Shown: positions 50,201 through 60,249, counted from the stretch's first letter. The stretch: 64,000 bases of DNA from Paragorgia papillata (GCA_035771165.1 JAWNZC010000337.1:682001-746000); one strand, 5' to 3'. Notes: generated from the letters alone by a model not told the origin. Numbers and translations are program-made.

Positions 50201-50347
50201 TAGATATTGAACTAAATTTCTGAGTTATATTTAAAAAACATCCAATTTTCTTCATAGATTGACCCTTCGCAATTAGTACAATGTAAGCTTATGATCAAGA
50301 GAGATGATAGTGGTGAAAAACAAGAAACAAAAGTTTCTACAGTATAA
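38244..50347 (+). CDS. Second cyclin-I/G-like protein, short divergent paralogue
   Basis: Plus-strand exons: 41100-41234, 43428-43502, 44833-44973, 45700-45819, 48728-48826 and 50258-50347 (TAA stop), all phase 0 with AG/GT ends. A candidate first exon is 38244-38270 (MRDDHELSK, donor AAAA|GTAAGT). The total would be 228 residues, shorter than typical cyclin I/G proteins. Cyclin motifs in order: TLRDKAMRWIWVLNENF, FQPESFVLAVHIFDTFLL, YLRCVVMTAYFLSIKAVEEDE split by nothing else, SDILKMEKIILRALKWKI, TPLIFLQH, then VLAFAVLEIKLKGLL in the second fold. Exon lengths 75, 141 and 120 equal those of the minus-strand cyclin gene, showing common origin. The usual LDRFL motif has become FDTFL. The CDK-contact Lys (SIK) and Glu (KMEK) remain. 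The start exon is uncertain; see the separate entry. Confidence 0.85.
38500..38665. repeat. Dispersed repeat with TGCGTAGGCAGTGT start
   Basis: Begins GTGCTGCGTAGGCAGTGTTT and carries CTCGAACGTCAGTATTTCGA. Related to 27200, 42270 and 52900-53160. Confidence 0.6.
39625..39836. repeat. GC-rich foldback, about 90 bp arms
   Basis: AGGGAGCCCATCTTGG with TAGCGCGTGGGCAC faces GTGCCCACGCGCTGCC with AAGATGGGCTCCCT, and CGAAAGACGCGCGGCGGACT faces its inverse. The ORFs on both strands are reflections of the hairpin. Confidence 0.8.
39930..40270 (+). repeat. Tandem duplication and 20 bp repeats
   Basis: Two diverged units of about 155 bp share ATTTGAAATACTCG, AACCAGAGTA and ACGTCAATAAC. They end in three copies of AACGTTTGATCAGG at 40190-40235. 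Confidence 0.75.
42125..42800. mobile_element. tRNA-Ala-like SINE, one inverted and two direct copies
   Basis: Plus copies at 42405 and 42688 read GGCCCAATGGTTAGAGC (A-box region) and GGTTCGAGTCCCGC (B box). The five-pair anticodon stem TCTGG/TCAGA encloses a CTAGCAT loop with AGC. The acceptor stem does not pair well, so these are SINE heads, not tRNA genes. The tail AGTTTTTCTGAGTATT with CAGCAAACAACTGAC also occurs inverted at 42180-42245, next to an inverted B box. Lies in an intron of cyclin gene 2. Confidence 0.75.
43085..43250 (-). repeat. CATGGTCCCCCAGAAAATTTTG family, copy 2 (inverted)
   Basis: AATGCAGGAAATG, then AATATTTTCTGGGGGAGCAT and GGCTCCGAGCCTCCGACCCC. Preceded by a 15 G run at 43016-43030. 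Intron of cyclin gene 2, just before the exon at 43428. Confidence 0.6.
44402..44551. repeat. Hairpin MITE
   Basis: AAAGGCTTATTAACC faces GGTTAATAAGCCTTT, with CGGTCTGTACGGGAAAGTAT facing ACACTTTCCCATACAGACC. Short interior. Intron of cyclin gene 2. Confidence 0.75.
45842..46032. repeat. Imperfect hairpin MITE
   Basis: ATTTCCCAAAAGAGTTGAAG faces TCTTTAACTCTTTTGGGAAA, and TTGGGATCGTTGG faces CCAAACGATCCCAA. Starts 23 bp after the exon end at 45819. Confidence 0.75.
46241..46389. repeat. Hairpin MITE
   Basis: ATATGTTATTTACCG faces CGGTAAATAACATAT, and TCCGTATAGAAAAATATTTG faces CAAATATTTTTCTATACGGA. The loop holds CCCGAGGCCGCAGGCCGAGG. Near-perfect arms suggest a recent insertion. Confidence 0.8.
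47085..47500 (+). repeat. Tandem duplication, unit about 205 bp
   Basis: AGCGTTTCTTTTAAAATTCG, then ACATGAACTTGTCAAAACCA and TTTTTCTGTGGCAAGCGAAA occur twice with few changes. Intronic. Confidence 0.85.
47728..47908 (+). repeat. (CGAA)n-(CGAC)n-(CGAA)n compound microsatellite
   Basis: A block of GACC units is framed on both sides by GAAC units and by GAAT at the outermost edges. Frames of RSFVRSFV or NERTNERT are artefacts. Confidence 0.95.
48556..48617 (+). repeat. (CAAA)n microsatellite
   Basis: About 15 units, interrupted once near the start. Confidence 0.9.
48834..49077. mobile_element. MITE with AAGGGGC ends, 244 bp
   Basis: AAGGGGCTGCTCATATGAGG with CGGGCTAGCCTGG faces CCAGGCTAGCCCGCCTCATA ending GGCCCCTT; TTTTATGTCGCGAAAATC-type sequence also mirrors inside. 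Starts 7 bp after the exon end at 48826, close to the splice donor of cyclin gene 2. Confidence 0.8.
49100..49580. repeat. CATGGTCCCCC-family copy 3 and C-run
   Basis: GCCATTTCCTGCACTTTGAG, TTTACAGAATTCTGAAGG, a 17 C run at 49437-49454 and GTGGCGCCGCCACTGCATGC. Starts with the TGCGTAGGCAGTGTA motif. Confidence 0.55.
49589..49919. mobile_element. TIR element with TAGCCTGCGTAGCAAGCG ends
   Basis: GTCAACGTAGCCTGCGTAGC on the left, GTACGCAGGCTAAAGTCAAC on the right. GTAGCCTGGGTGAGG is repeated twice inside the left end and answered by TACCCAGGCTACC. Intronic. Confidence 0.75.
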
Positions 50348-50667
50348 ATGAACTTTTAATTATTTAAAGTCAAATATTGTGCCATGACATGCAGCTCGAA
50401 CACTAAGAAGCTGTTAACATAAAGACTACGCTGGATGCAAGAGGTTTTCAAACGAGACGAAGCGACGGGCGAGGAATGGAAAAGCTGTACAGAATCTCAC
50501 TTCTATGCTATAGAGAGTTATAATCTCTTCAAACTTCGGTCTTTTCCATTCATTGTTGATACTGTTGTTGATATTCGTGTTATACTTCTTAAAAGTTGAA
50601 AGCAACGTATTAGACTGTTCATAAATTTAGAGTTAGAATATTTCAACCAAGTACAATACATCAATAA

Positions 50668-51770
50668 TCTATCCATCCATCCAATCAACCAAGAACCAAC
50701 CATCCACCCATCCATCCATCCAATCCATCCAATCAACCAACCAACCAACCAACCAACCAACCAAGAACCAACCAACCAACCAACCATCCACCCATCCAAT
50801 CAACCAAGAACCAACCAACCATCCATCCATCCATCCATCCATCCATCCATCCAATCCATCCAATCCATCCAATCCATCCAATCCATCCAATCCATCCAAT
50901 CCATCCAATCCATCCAATCCATCCATTCAATCCATCCATCCATCCACCCAATCAACCAAGAACCAACCAACCATCCATCCACCCATGCATCCATCCAATC
51001 CATCCATCCAATCAACCAACCAACCAACCAACCAAGAACTAACTAATCAACCATCCATCCATCCATCCATCCAATCCATCCAATCCATCCAATTCATCCA
51101 TCCAATCCATCCAATCCATCCAATCCATCCATCCATCCAATCCATCCAATCCATCCAATCCATCCAATTCATCCAATCCATCCAATCCATCCATCCATCC
51201 AATCCATCCATCCATCCATCCATCCAATCCATCCAATCCATCCAATCCATCCAATCCATCCAATCCATCCAATCCATCCAATCCATCCAATCCATCCAAT
51301 CCATCCAATCAATCCATCCATCCATCCACCCAATCAACCAAGAACCAACCAACCATCCATCCACCCATGCATCCATCCAATCCGTCCATCCAATCAACCA
51401 AGCAACCAACCAACCAAGAACTAACTAATCAACCATCCATCCATCCATCCATCCAATCCATCCATCCATCCAATCCATCCAATCCATCCAATCCATCCAA
51501 TCCATCCAATCCATCCAATCCATCCATCCATCCATCCATCCATCCATCCATCCATCCATCCATCCATCCATCCATCCAATCCATCCAATCCATCCAATTC
51601 ATCCAATCCATCCATCCAATCCATCCAATCCATCCAATCCATCCAATCCATCCATCCCATCCATCCCATCCAACCAACCAACCAACCAACCAACCAACCA
51701 ACCAACCAACCAACCAACCAACCAACCAACCAACCAACCAACCAAGAACCAACCAACCATCTATCCACTC
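50668..51770 (+). repeat. CCATCCAAT/CCAACCAA minisatellite, 1.1 kb
   Basis: Mixture of CATC, CCAATCCAT and CCAA units with a higher-order phrase (CAATCAACCAAGAACCAACC then CATCCATCCACCCATGCATC) seen twice. Begins about 320 bp after the stop codon of cyclin gene 2. ORFs of up to 202 codons inside are artefacts. Confidence 0.95.
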
Positions 51771-52884
51771 ATCCAATCAACGAAGAACTAACCAACCATT
51801 CATCCTGGTGGCAATGTGTCAGATGCTACAAAGATTTAACTTTTTAAATTTCGTTCTTTTACTACTAATACTATTGTTGATATTTGTGTTAACCTTCCCA
51901 AACCTTTCCATCCACCCACATGTAATAATTAAATATATGTATATACTATATAAATATACACTGTGCATAATGTAATGTAATGTAACATAATTTCATTCTT
52001 ATGTTTTTTTTATAATAAAAGTATTAAAAATGATATTCAGACTGTATTCCTGTTTTTCAATAATTGCAAGGTACCTTTGATCACATTGTCGATTATCAAT
52101 TCGTTTCCATGCCCCTTACTGATTAGGGGTAGGGGAGGGTGTTGGGTTAGGTTATCTAAACCAATCAGAAGCCTTAGTGTAGGTAGATGATGACCCTTAA
52201 ATTACTATCCGCTTAACTGTTTCGAGGCGGGATACGACTTTCAAATTTCATGAATTTTACTCTGGCTAACACCAGACGCCGGGAGAATCCATGCCGATGG
52301 GAAAAAATTCATTCACAGAACTATTGAAGTAAATATCTTGATCGAAAAGGGCAAGAAAGAGCTAAATGCGTTTAACACCAAAACGTTTGTGTGTGCCAAA
52401 ATAGAATTTTCCATGACTGATTTTGATTTTCCAAGTTTTTCAGGCCTATATTTTGAAATATTGGAATTCCCTGACTTTCTAGGTTTTCCTTGACTTGTAC
52501 AAATGAACACGTCAAATGTACCTTTATAAGACTACATTACAGGAGCAGTATGTTCTATTTGTTTTATACAATAAGTTTAAAAAACCCAACAAGCTATAAA
52601 GGTTGGCAAGCTATAAAAGTTTGCTGGTGATGACGTGCATGTTTTTTCCCCACCTTTTTATATAATAGTGTATGTCAAAAGACAAAGGTTCTCAAGTATA
52701 CTATAAATTTATACCAAGTATATAATAATATACTATATGTATAATACATACAATATTCGCAGCTGAATTGTATGGGATTTACAAGGGGAGCCGTTCTAAA
52801 TCCCATGCAGTACGGACGCAAATATTGTATCCTGCTTATCAAGTTCCCACGTCTGATTGCTCAGGTGTATCAACAATCTAATAA

Positions 52885-53168
52885 AAGATATATCAATTGA
52901 AATATAGTAAGGTTAGATATACTGCCGAAACAGAGAACGTAGGAATCTAACGTTTCGAGCGAAGGCCCATCGTTTCTCTCAGACGAAGGGCCTTCGCTTC
53001 GAAACGTTAATTCTTACGTTCTCTGTTTCGCAGTTTCTCTTACTATAACGAAGGGCCTTCGCTCGAAACGTTAGATTCTTACGTTCTCTGTTTCGGCAGT
53101 ATATCTAACCTTACTATATTTCGATTGTTGTTTCTACACTGCCTACGCAGCACACTACTTTTATTTCA
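52885..53168. repeat. Inverted repeat of the TGCGTAGGCAGTGTA family
   Basis: GAAATATAGTAAGGTTAGAT and CTGCCGAAACAGAGAACGTA on the left mirror TACGTTCTCTGTTTCGGCAG and CTAACCTTACTATATTTCGA on the right. AGGGCCTTCGCTCGAAACGT-type sequence is repeated in the centre. The right end is ACACTGCCTACGCAGCACAC. Same family as 42270. Confidence 0.8.
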
Positions 53169-53309
53169 CTAATAAAAGATATATGTCGTTTAAGTTTAAA
53201 TAAATAAATTGAACAGAAAGTTTTAGTAAATTAGGATTAATCTGTATCCCAGTTACAGGTATCGATTGAATATTAATTTCTTTTCATGAATTATTGATTT
53301 TGACAAATT

Positions 53310-54410
53310 TATTTTGCGAGTCAGCGCCCCTTTCCGACCTACGCAGGCTTCGGAGAAAGTGGGCTCTGCCAACAAACTCGATATTTCTTTTGGAGTATGC
53401 GTGAACGGTTGCCAAGATATTATTTTGGCCCCAGGCTCTAACGCATTATTTTCCTGCTTGCGGGTGCTCATCAGTAAATCGATGTTAAGTTAAAATCTGA
53501 TACCTGGAACGCTAACGGTAAACCAAAAGGTGAGGCAAAACGTTCCAGGCCCCTGCGCGGTTTGCAGGTAGGATTCAGTCTCCCACAAAATGTTTTTTAC
53601 ACGGCCGCCCGTCTTGAGCGCTCTGCGAAGGCTCGAAAAAAGGTTTGAAAAAATTATTTATCAAATTATTTTGTCAGACTAAATGTGCATTTAATAGTTT
53701 CCCATTGTTGTGCAGTGCTGTTGTTTTATTTATTGTATGGGATGAAAATAGGCTGAGAAAACAGACGTCCTTTTCACGTTTACTCATGGCTAGTTGTTGT
53801 TTTCGGTACGAATGCGGAATGCTTTTTAAACAAAACGACACTGATGAAACTGGTACTAACCTAAACGGCATATTCTATACTAAGTTTGTGTTGATTTTTT
53901 GTATCCTCTTCGGAGTGACGAAACTCTAATATATATGGTTTATAATATAACGAAAATTTGATTTAATTTCTTCACTGACAAACTTCGTGCACGTTTTGTA
54001 AAGACAATGACTTTTACTATGGCAACAAATAGACAATCACTGCATAATTAGTTCGGCAGCATAGCACAACCAATCAAAATTTAAAATGCACGTTTAGCAA
54101 AGCATGATAAAATCATTCAATAAACAATTTTTCAAACCTTTTCGAGCCTTCGCGGTTCGCTCAAGACCGGTGACCGTGTAAAAAAACATTTTGTGGGAGA
54201 CTGAAATCTACATGCAAACCGCGCAGTGGTCTGGAACGTTGCCTCACTTTTTGCCCCACGAATGACTGGACGTTAGCGTTCCAGTTATCACATTTTAACT
54301 TACATCGAGTTCACTGGTGCTCGTAAACTAGAACGTGTTTGACCAGTTCAAAACCTGACTACCGAAGCCTGCGTGGTCGGAAAGGGGCTCTGACTCGCAG
54401 GGTCCATGTT
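53310..54410. mobile_element. Foldback element, 1.1 kb
   Basis: GAGTCAGCGCCCCTTTCCGA with CGCAGGCTTCGG at the left mirrors CGAAGCCTGCG with TCGGAAAGGGGCTCTGACTC at the right. Arms of about 330 bp also share TCTCCCACAAAATGTTTTTT and CGCGCAGTGGTCTGGAACGT-type sequence. The central frame (53645-53929) is unrecognised. Confidence 0.8.
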
Positions 54411-54749
54411 ACAGTACCTACATGTAAAACATGTTTGTAGAAAAATTGGTGAAAGTTTTGAAGCGTGAGAAAAAGCGGAACACGGCTTTCAACATGCACG
54501 TTCCCAAGCTGAAAAATAAAGCACGTTGGAGCTACATGTACAGTTTTAATAAAGTGGCATTTAAACACGAAAGAAGTGTACAGGCTCTCTTCGACTCGTG
54601 TCTCTATACTCGAGACCTTTGTAGGAGTACATATGCACGTAGCTTTATGTTTTATTCGTTATATATGATATTTTAGCAGTGCAATGTCATACTTTAATGA
54701 GTACATTACATCTGGCTTCATCACAAACTACTGTTTTCAAACATACCTT

Positions 54750-54754
<5 letters not shown>

Positions 54755-54796
<42 letters not shown>
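54755..54796. repeat. (TA)n microsatellite
   Basis: About 20 TA units directly before the SINE. Confidence 0.95.
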
Positions 54797-54797
<1 letters not shown>

Positions 54798-54799
54798 CA

Positions 54800-55135
54800 T
54801 GGAAGCACGTGGAAGCACGGGTGGCGTGTGCTGTTAGGGCGCTGCCTCTCACCGCTGTAGTTAAGGCCAGTTGGACGGGGTTAGTACTTGGATGGGTGAC
54901 CGTCTGGGAATAACCCTATTCTCGAACTTGAATTTCATGTGAGTAGAGTTTAGTTGGTCTCTCCTGTGCTTCGAGGGTTTTTCGCAGGCTTCTGCGGTTT
55001 TCCTCCCTCCGTAAAATCAACACTTTAATAGGGCTTAGCTTATGTCGTGCACTTTAACATGAGCCTCTGGCTCGGATGATTGGGCGACTACATCCTGTGC
55101 TTACGACGTTAAATAAATCATTACTCATTACTCAA
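54800..55135 (+). mobile_element. 5S-rRNA-derived SINE (SINE3-like)
   Basis: Carries GGGGTTAGTACTTGGATGGG and TGACCGTCTGGGAATAACC, matching the 3' half of 5S rRNA with its internal promoter. It continues into a body with GGTTTTCCTCCCTCCGTAAA and ends in ATTACTCATTACTCAAC. The 5S head is incomplete, so it is not a 5S gene. Confidence 0.85.
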
Positions 55136-55136
55136 C

Positions 55137-55590
55137 ATAGCTTTGGTATAGCAACGTTTTTGATTGGCTGTCGTGCGTGCTCCATTTAACAAATAGATTC
55201 CATTTTGCCGTTGTCTGTTCAGTTATAGATGCACAGATGACGTCACAACGTGGTAAGAACAAAAAAGTGGCCCACGAGACGCAGTCGAGGGGTCACTGAT
55301 GTTCTTACCACGTTGTTACGTCTTCTGTGCAGCTATAACTGAACAGACAACAAAAAAAATGGAATCAATTTTTTTATACAATACAAAAATTTAAAAGGTT
55401 TTTATCGGAACGCTTGCCGAATTTTGGGGCATGAAGAAGGGAAAAAGCAAGTCAGCTGACGTGATCTGACGTGTCAATGTGTCTGTCCTCTAATAGATCA
55501 TGGGCAACAACCAATGAAAACACGCATAGCAACCAGGGTATTGTATAAAACTCGATGGAGCACGGCAAAAAAGCGCGGGGAAAAATTTCA
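55137..55590. mobile_element. Foldback element
   Basis: TTGTCTGTTCAGTTATAG and GTGGTAAGAACA mirror TGTTCTTACCAC and CTATAACTGAACAGACAA (55210-55350). Outer sequence GGCTGTCGTGCGTGCTCCAT relates to CGATGGAGCACGGC further right. Confidence 0.65.
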
Positions 55591-55819
55591 AAACAAAACT
55601 GAGTTTTAAATTGACCTTTTATGGCCCTTTATATTATCAAAATACCGAGTCATTTAATTTCATTGAGTAATAAAGAACAACGACCCAGAAGACATAAACT
55701 GGGTCTGGGTAACCGAGTTTAAACTGTCCTTTTGGTTGGATTTTAGTGAACAAAAAAGACTTGGCTACGAAAGTAGAAAAACACAACAACCAATGTATAT
55801 ATATATATATATATATGTA

Positions 55820-55925
55820 ATATTTATAAACCGCGCAGGAGGGCTTTATCGGATATAAAACACGAGGCGATAGCCGAGTGTTTTAGAGCCGATAAAGCCC
55901 GTACTGCAAGGTTTTTAAATGGCTT
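55820..55925. repeat. Hairpin MITE
   Basis: AACCGCGCAGGAGGGCTTTA and ATATAAAACACGAGGCGATA mirror ATAGCCGAGTGTTTTA and GATAAAGCCCGTACTGCAAG. Flanked by TA runs at 55797-55816. Confidence 0.65.
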
Positions 55926-56098
55926 CTAAAAAGAATCACTTCATACGTTCATTGGCGTAGTAATTTTGAAAATTAAGCTTATCTCAGCCGTTAAAAACCA
56001 GCGAGAAACTTAGAGCGAGTCTATATCACATATATAGATCCGATACGCTCATGATTTTTCTTTGTGTTTTCCTCATGAATTATTAATGAATTTTAGAA

Positions 56099-56129
<31 letters not shown>

Positions 56130-56266
56130 AAGATGTTGTAAAAACTTTTGGCAGAGTGCTCGATGGGAATCCAGACCATTTTATCTGAAGAGTACCACAC
56201 AATATTTGTGGCACGAAACTAAATAGTAATAAAATGTCTAATCAAACCTGTTGAGTCTTTGAACTT

Positions 56267-56271
<5 letters not shown>

Positions 56272-56315
<44 letters not shown>
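56272..56315. repeat. (TA)n microsatellite
   Basis: About 22 TA units, 80 bp after the stop codon of the TIMM10B-like gene. A shorter run stands at 56101-56122. Confidence 0.95.
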
Positions 56316-56316
<1 letters not shown>

Positions 56317-56395
56317 GTTACACTCAAAAATTACCCATAGCAACCTACTGTGTTTCAGAACGTATATTCTAAAGGAATCCAGTTATAGTTGAACT

Positions 56396-57238
56396 TCATT
56401 TAGATATCGGTGAAGCACCTCCTCCCATTCCTATTTGTTTGTCAGCTGGTGGACCAATTTCCATAAAAACAGACATGACTCGATGATTAACATTAACCAA
56501 TTTATTTGCACACTGATTGACACATCCATGCTGGAAAAAATAAATTACAGAATTCAGTGTTATTTCCTTCTAATTTGGAGAACCAATGCACTAACTGGAT
56601 CTACTAAAACCTTTCATAAGATCCTATTTTGTCGTATTTGAAAAAAGAAATAGATATTTTAATCTCACTCCTCTATCAAAAATTCCTATTACATCATGTT
56701 GAGAATGGCTTGCATACCATATACTGGTTTGGTAAAAGCTGATTTCCAGTTCTGCGTTTTTCTCGTGTTTTTTACGTGCGTTTAAGCGCGAGAGCTTCAC
56801 CCGCGTCGTTAAAAAAAGCGATAAAAACGCAGAACTGGAATCAGTCTTAAGTCTTGATGCATCAATTCAAGTATGGGTATACCCCCCCCCCCTCCCCAAC
56901 AGTTAGCGATGCATAAAATTACCTCGTTCTTTAAAAAACCCTGATAAATTGAACAAGCAATAGTACTTCTTAAATCCATCTAAGCCCGAGAATTAAATAT
57001 TTGGCAAGACCAAAGCTCGAAGCTAATATTGAAATTCAATATATTTGTAGTCAGTTCCTGTCTCAGTCTGTAATTGTTACTATTTGTGTGTATTGTAATG
57101 TCATTGGCAAAATATGTAAATAGGGTTTGTTGTTCAATTTTGAAAACGTTTGGCTAACTTCGATGTACCCAACCTTTTCTTAGCTTTTTCACCCCGTGCC
57201 ATAAAAATTCTAAATTTTCAACCAGTTGCCCCATCCCC

Positions 57239-57269
<31 letters not shown>

Positions 57270-60177
57270 AAACCATTTCTTTTAACTTCCGAAGTTAAGT
57301 TACAATATTCAGATTTTGGAACATTACCAAGAAATTAATTTAAATCGATTAAAAGTCATTAAGACGATTATGCTAAAAATTACCGAAATCTAATAACAAA
57401 TTAATAACTGTAGTGGTAGCTTACAGTGGCGGTGACAATAGTATCGTAGTAGTAGTGGTGGTGGTGGCAGTGCCAGTAGTATTGCAGTAGCAGTAGTATT
57501 GCAGTGGCAGTGGCAGTGGTACAGTAGTGGTAGTGGCAGTGGTACAGTAGTGGTAGTGGCAGTGGTGGTAGTAGTAGTAGTGGTAGTAGCAGTGGTAGTG
57601 GCAACTTGGCAGTGGTAGTGACATTGGTAGTGGTAGCAGCAGTAGTATTGCAGTAGTACTGTAGTGCCAGTGGTTAGTAGTGGTAGTGGTAATGGTAGTG
57701 GTAGTGGTAATGGTAGTAGTATTGCAGTAGTATTGCAGTAGTATTGCAGTAGCAGTGGTAGTGGCAGTAGTATTGCAGTCGCGGTGGCATTGCAGTGGCA
57801 GTAGCATTGCAGTAGCAGTACTACTGCCACTGCTACTACAATACTACTGCCACTACCACTGCTACTGCAATACTACTGCCACTGCTACTGCTACTGCAAT
57901 ACTACTGCCACTACTACTGCAATACTACTTCCACTACCACTGCTACTGCAATACTACTGCCACTGCAATACTACTGCCACTACCACTGCTACTGCAATAC
58001 TACTGCCACTGCTACTGCTACTGCAATACTACTGCCACTACTACTGCTACTGCAATACTACTGCCACTGCTACTGCTACTGCAATACTACTGCCACTGCT
58101 ACTGCAATACTACTTCCACTACCACTGCTACTGCAATACTACTGCCAATGCTACTGCAATACTACTTCCACTACCACTGCTACTGCAATACTTCTGTCAC
58201 TGCTACTGCAATACTACTTCCACTACCACTGCTACTGCAATACCACTGCTACTGCCACTGCAATACTACTTCCACTACCACTACTACTGCAATACCACTG
58301 CTACTGCCACTGCAATACTACTTCCACTACCACTGCTACTGCAATACTACTGCCACTGCTACTGCAATACTACTGCCACTGCTACTACAATATTATTGCC
58401 ACTACAATACTACTGCAATACTACTGTCACTGCTACTACAATACTACTGCCACTACAATACTACTGCAATACTACTGTCACTACTACTACAATACTACTG
58501 CCACTACCACTGCTACTGCAATACTACTGCCACTGCTACTGCTACTGCAATACTACAGCCACTGCAATACTACTGCCACTACTACTGCAATACTACTTCC
58601 ACTACCACTGCTACTGCAATACCACTGCTACTGCCACTGCAATACTACTTCCACTACCACTGCTACTGCAATACCACTGCTACTGCCACTGCAATACTAC
58701 TTCCACTACCACTGCTACTGCAATACTACTGCCACTGCTACTACAATATTATTGCCACTACAATACTACTGCAATACTACTGTCACTGCTACTACAATAC
58801 TACTGCCACTACAATACTACTGTCACTGCTACTACAATACTACTGCCACTACCACTGCTACTGCAATACTACTGTCACTGCTACTGCAATACTACTGCCA
58901 CTACAATACTACTGCTACTGCTACTGCTACTGCAATACTACTGCCACTACAATACTACTGCAATACTACGGTCACTGCTACTACAATACCACTGCCACTA
59001 CAATACCACTGCCACTACAATACTATTGCAATACTACTGCTACTGCTACTGCCACTACAATACTACTGCCACTACAATACTATTGCAATACTACTGCCAC
59101 TGCTACTGCAATTCTACTGCCACTACCACTGCTACTACAATACTACTGCCACTACAATACTACTGCAATACTACTGTCACTGCTACTACAATACTACTGC
59201 CACTACAATACTACTGCAATACTACTGTCACTGCCACTACAATACTACTGCAATACTACTGCTACTACAATTACTACTGCCACTACAACACTACTGCTAC
59301 TGCAATACTACTGCCACTACCACTGCTACTGCTACTGCCACTACCACTACCACTGCTACTGCAATACTACTGCCACACTACTGCTACTGCAATACTACTG
59401 CCACTACCACTGCTACTGCAACTGCCACTGCTACTGCAATGCTACTGCAATACCACTGCAACTGCCACTGCTACTGCAATACTACTGCCACACTACTGCT
59501 ACTGCAATACTCCTTCCACTACCACTGCTACTACAATAGTATTGCAGTAGCAGTGGTAGTGGAAGGAGTAGTGCAGTAGCAGTGGTAGTGACAGTATTAT
59601 TGCTGTCGCAGTGGTAGTGACAGTAGTATTGCAGTGGCAGTAGTATTGCAGTGGCAGTAGTATTGCAGTGACAGTAGTATTGTAGTAGCAGTAGTATTGT
59701 AGTGGCAGTAGTAATTGTAGTAGCAGTAGCAGTAGTATTGTAGTGGCAGTGGTAGTGGCAGTAGTATTGCAGTAGCAGTGACAGTAGTATTGCAGTAGCA
59801 GTGGTAGTGGCAGTAGTATTATAGTAGCAGTGACAGTAGTATTGCAGTAGCAGTAGTATTGTAGTGGCAGTAGTATTGTAGTAGCAGTAGCAGTAGTATT
59901 GTAGTAGCAGTGGTAGTGGCAGTAGCATGACTGTTGTTCTTTAAAATAGATCGCGATCAACCAATGAAAATGCACACACACAGAAGTCACATTATTGTAT
60001 AATACAGTACACACTAAAATATTGCTCGTAATTATATTATAATTATTTAACTAGTTTATTGAAAAAACGTAGTTGACTCACCTCATCATTTGTAAGATTT
60101 CTTTCATTAAAAGTAGTGATACATCTTTTAAAACATTCTTCCACCATTTTATTATACAACATAGCAAACTCTTTGTA
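56396..60177 (-). CDS. TIMM10B: Small Tim chaperone, TIMM10B/Tim9b-like (two 3' exons)
   Basis: Minus-strand exon 60177-60082 (32 codons, phase 0) reads YKEFAMLYNKMVEECFKRCI and ends NLTNDE before a GTGAGT donor. Exon 56530-56396 (44 codons plus TGA) reads HGCVNQCANKLVNVNHRVMS and on to a Gly-rich tail ending PISK. The two CX3C motifs (CFKRC and CVNQC) are the twin CX3C signature of the small Tim family, which folds by two disulphides and chaperones carrier proteins across the mitochondrial intermembrane space to TIM22. CFKRC, and KLxxxNHR after the second motif, point to TIMM10B rather than TIMM9. The first exon with the start codon was not found between 60.2 and 61.5 kb and may lie further right. 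The intron holds a 2.5 kb trinucleotide array. Confidence 0.82.
56735..56865. repeat. Hairpin element in TIMM10B-like intron
   Basis: GATTTCCAGTTCTGCGTTTT mirrors AAAACGCAGAACTGGAATC; the interior is rich in CGCG words. Followed by a C-run at 56882-56892. Confidence 0.7.
57410..59928. repeat. 2.5 kb trinucleotide-type array with two strand switches
   Basis: Built from GTA/GTG/GCA-type triplets on one strand: GTAGTGGCAGTAGTATTGCA units from 57410 to 57830, the complementary CTACTGCAATACTACTGCCA units from 57831 to about 59537, then back again to 59928. Both switch points are precise palindromes (TGCAGTAGCAGTACTACTGC; GCTACTACAATAGTATTGC). Lacks stop codons over long spans, giving false ORFs up to 594 codons. 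Intron of the TIMM10B-like gene. Confidence 0.95.
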
Positions 60178-60249
60178 CTAAAATAACAAAAAAATAATAC
60201 CATTTTTCATTGACGGCTTCACTTTGCAAATTTAATAAGCACACGTTTA

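Noticed and set aside
50669..51975. Frames of repeated [14 protein letters not shown] and WMDWMD
   Set aside because: Products of the CCATCCAAT minisatellite, open on both strands.
53645..53929. 94-codon frame as a membrane protein gene
   Set aside because: Lies in the centre of a foldback element, has an overlapping minus-strand frame and no recognisable domain or splice context.
54845..54925. 5S rRNA gene
   Set aside because: Only the 3' half matches, and the sequence continues into a SINE body and tail.
57755..59579. Frames of up to 594 codons rich in Leu, Tyr, Cys, Thr
   Set aside because: Pure translation of the trinucleotide array in several overlapping frames; no stop codons because of composition, and it lies in an intron.
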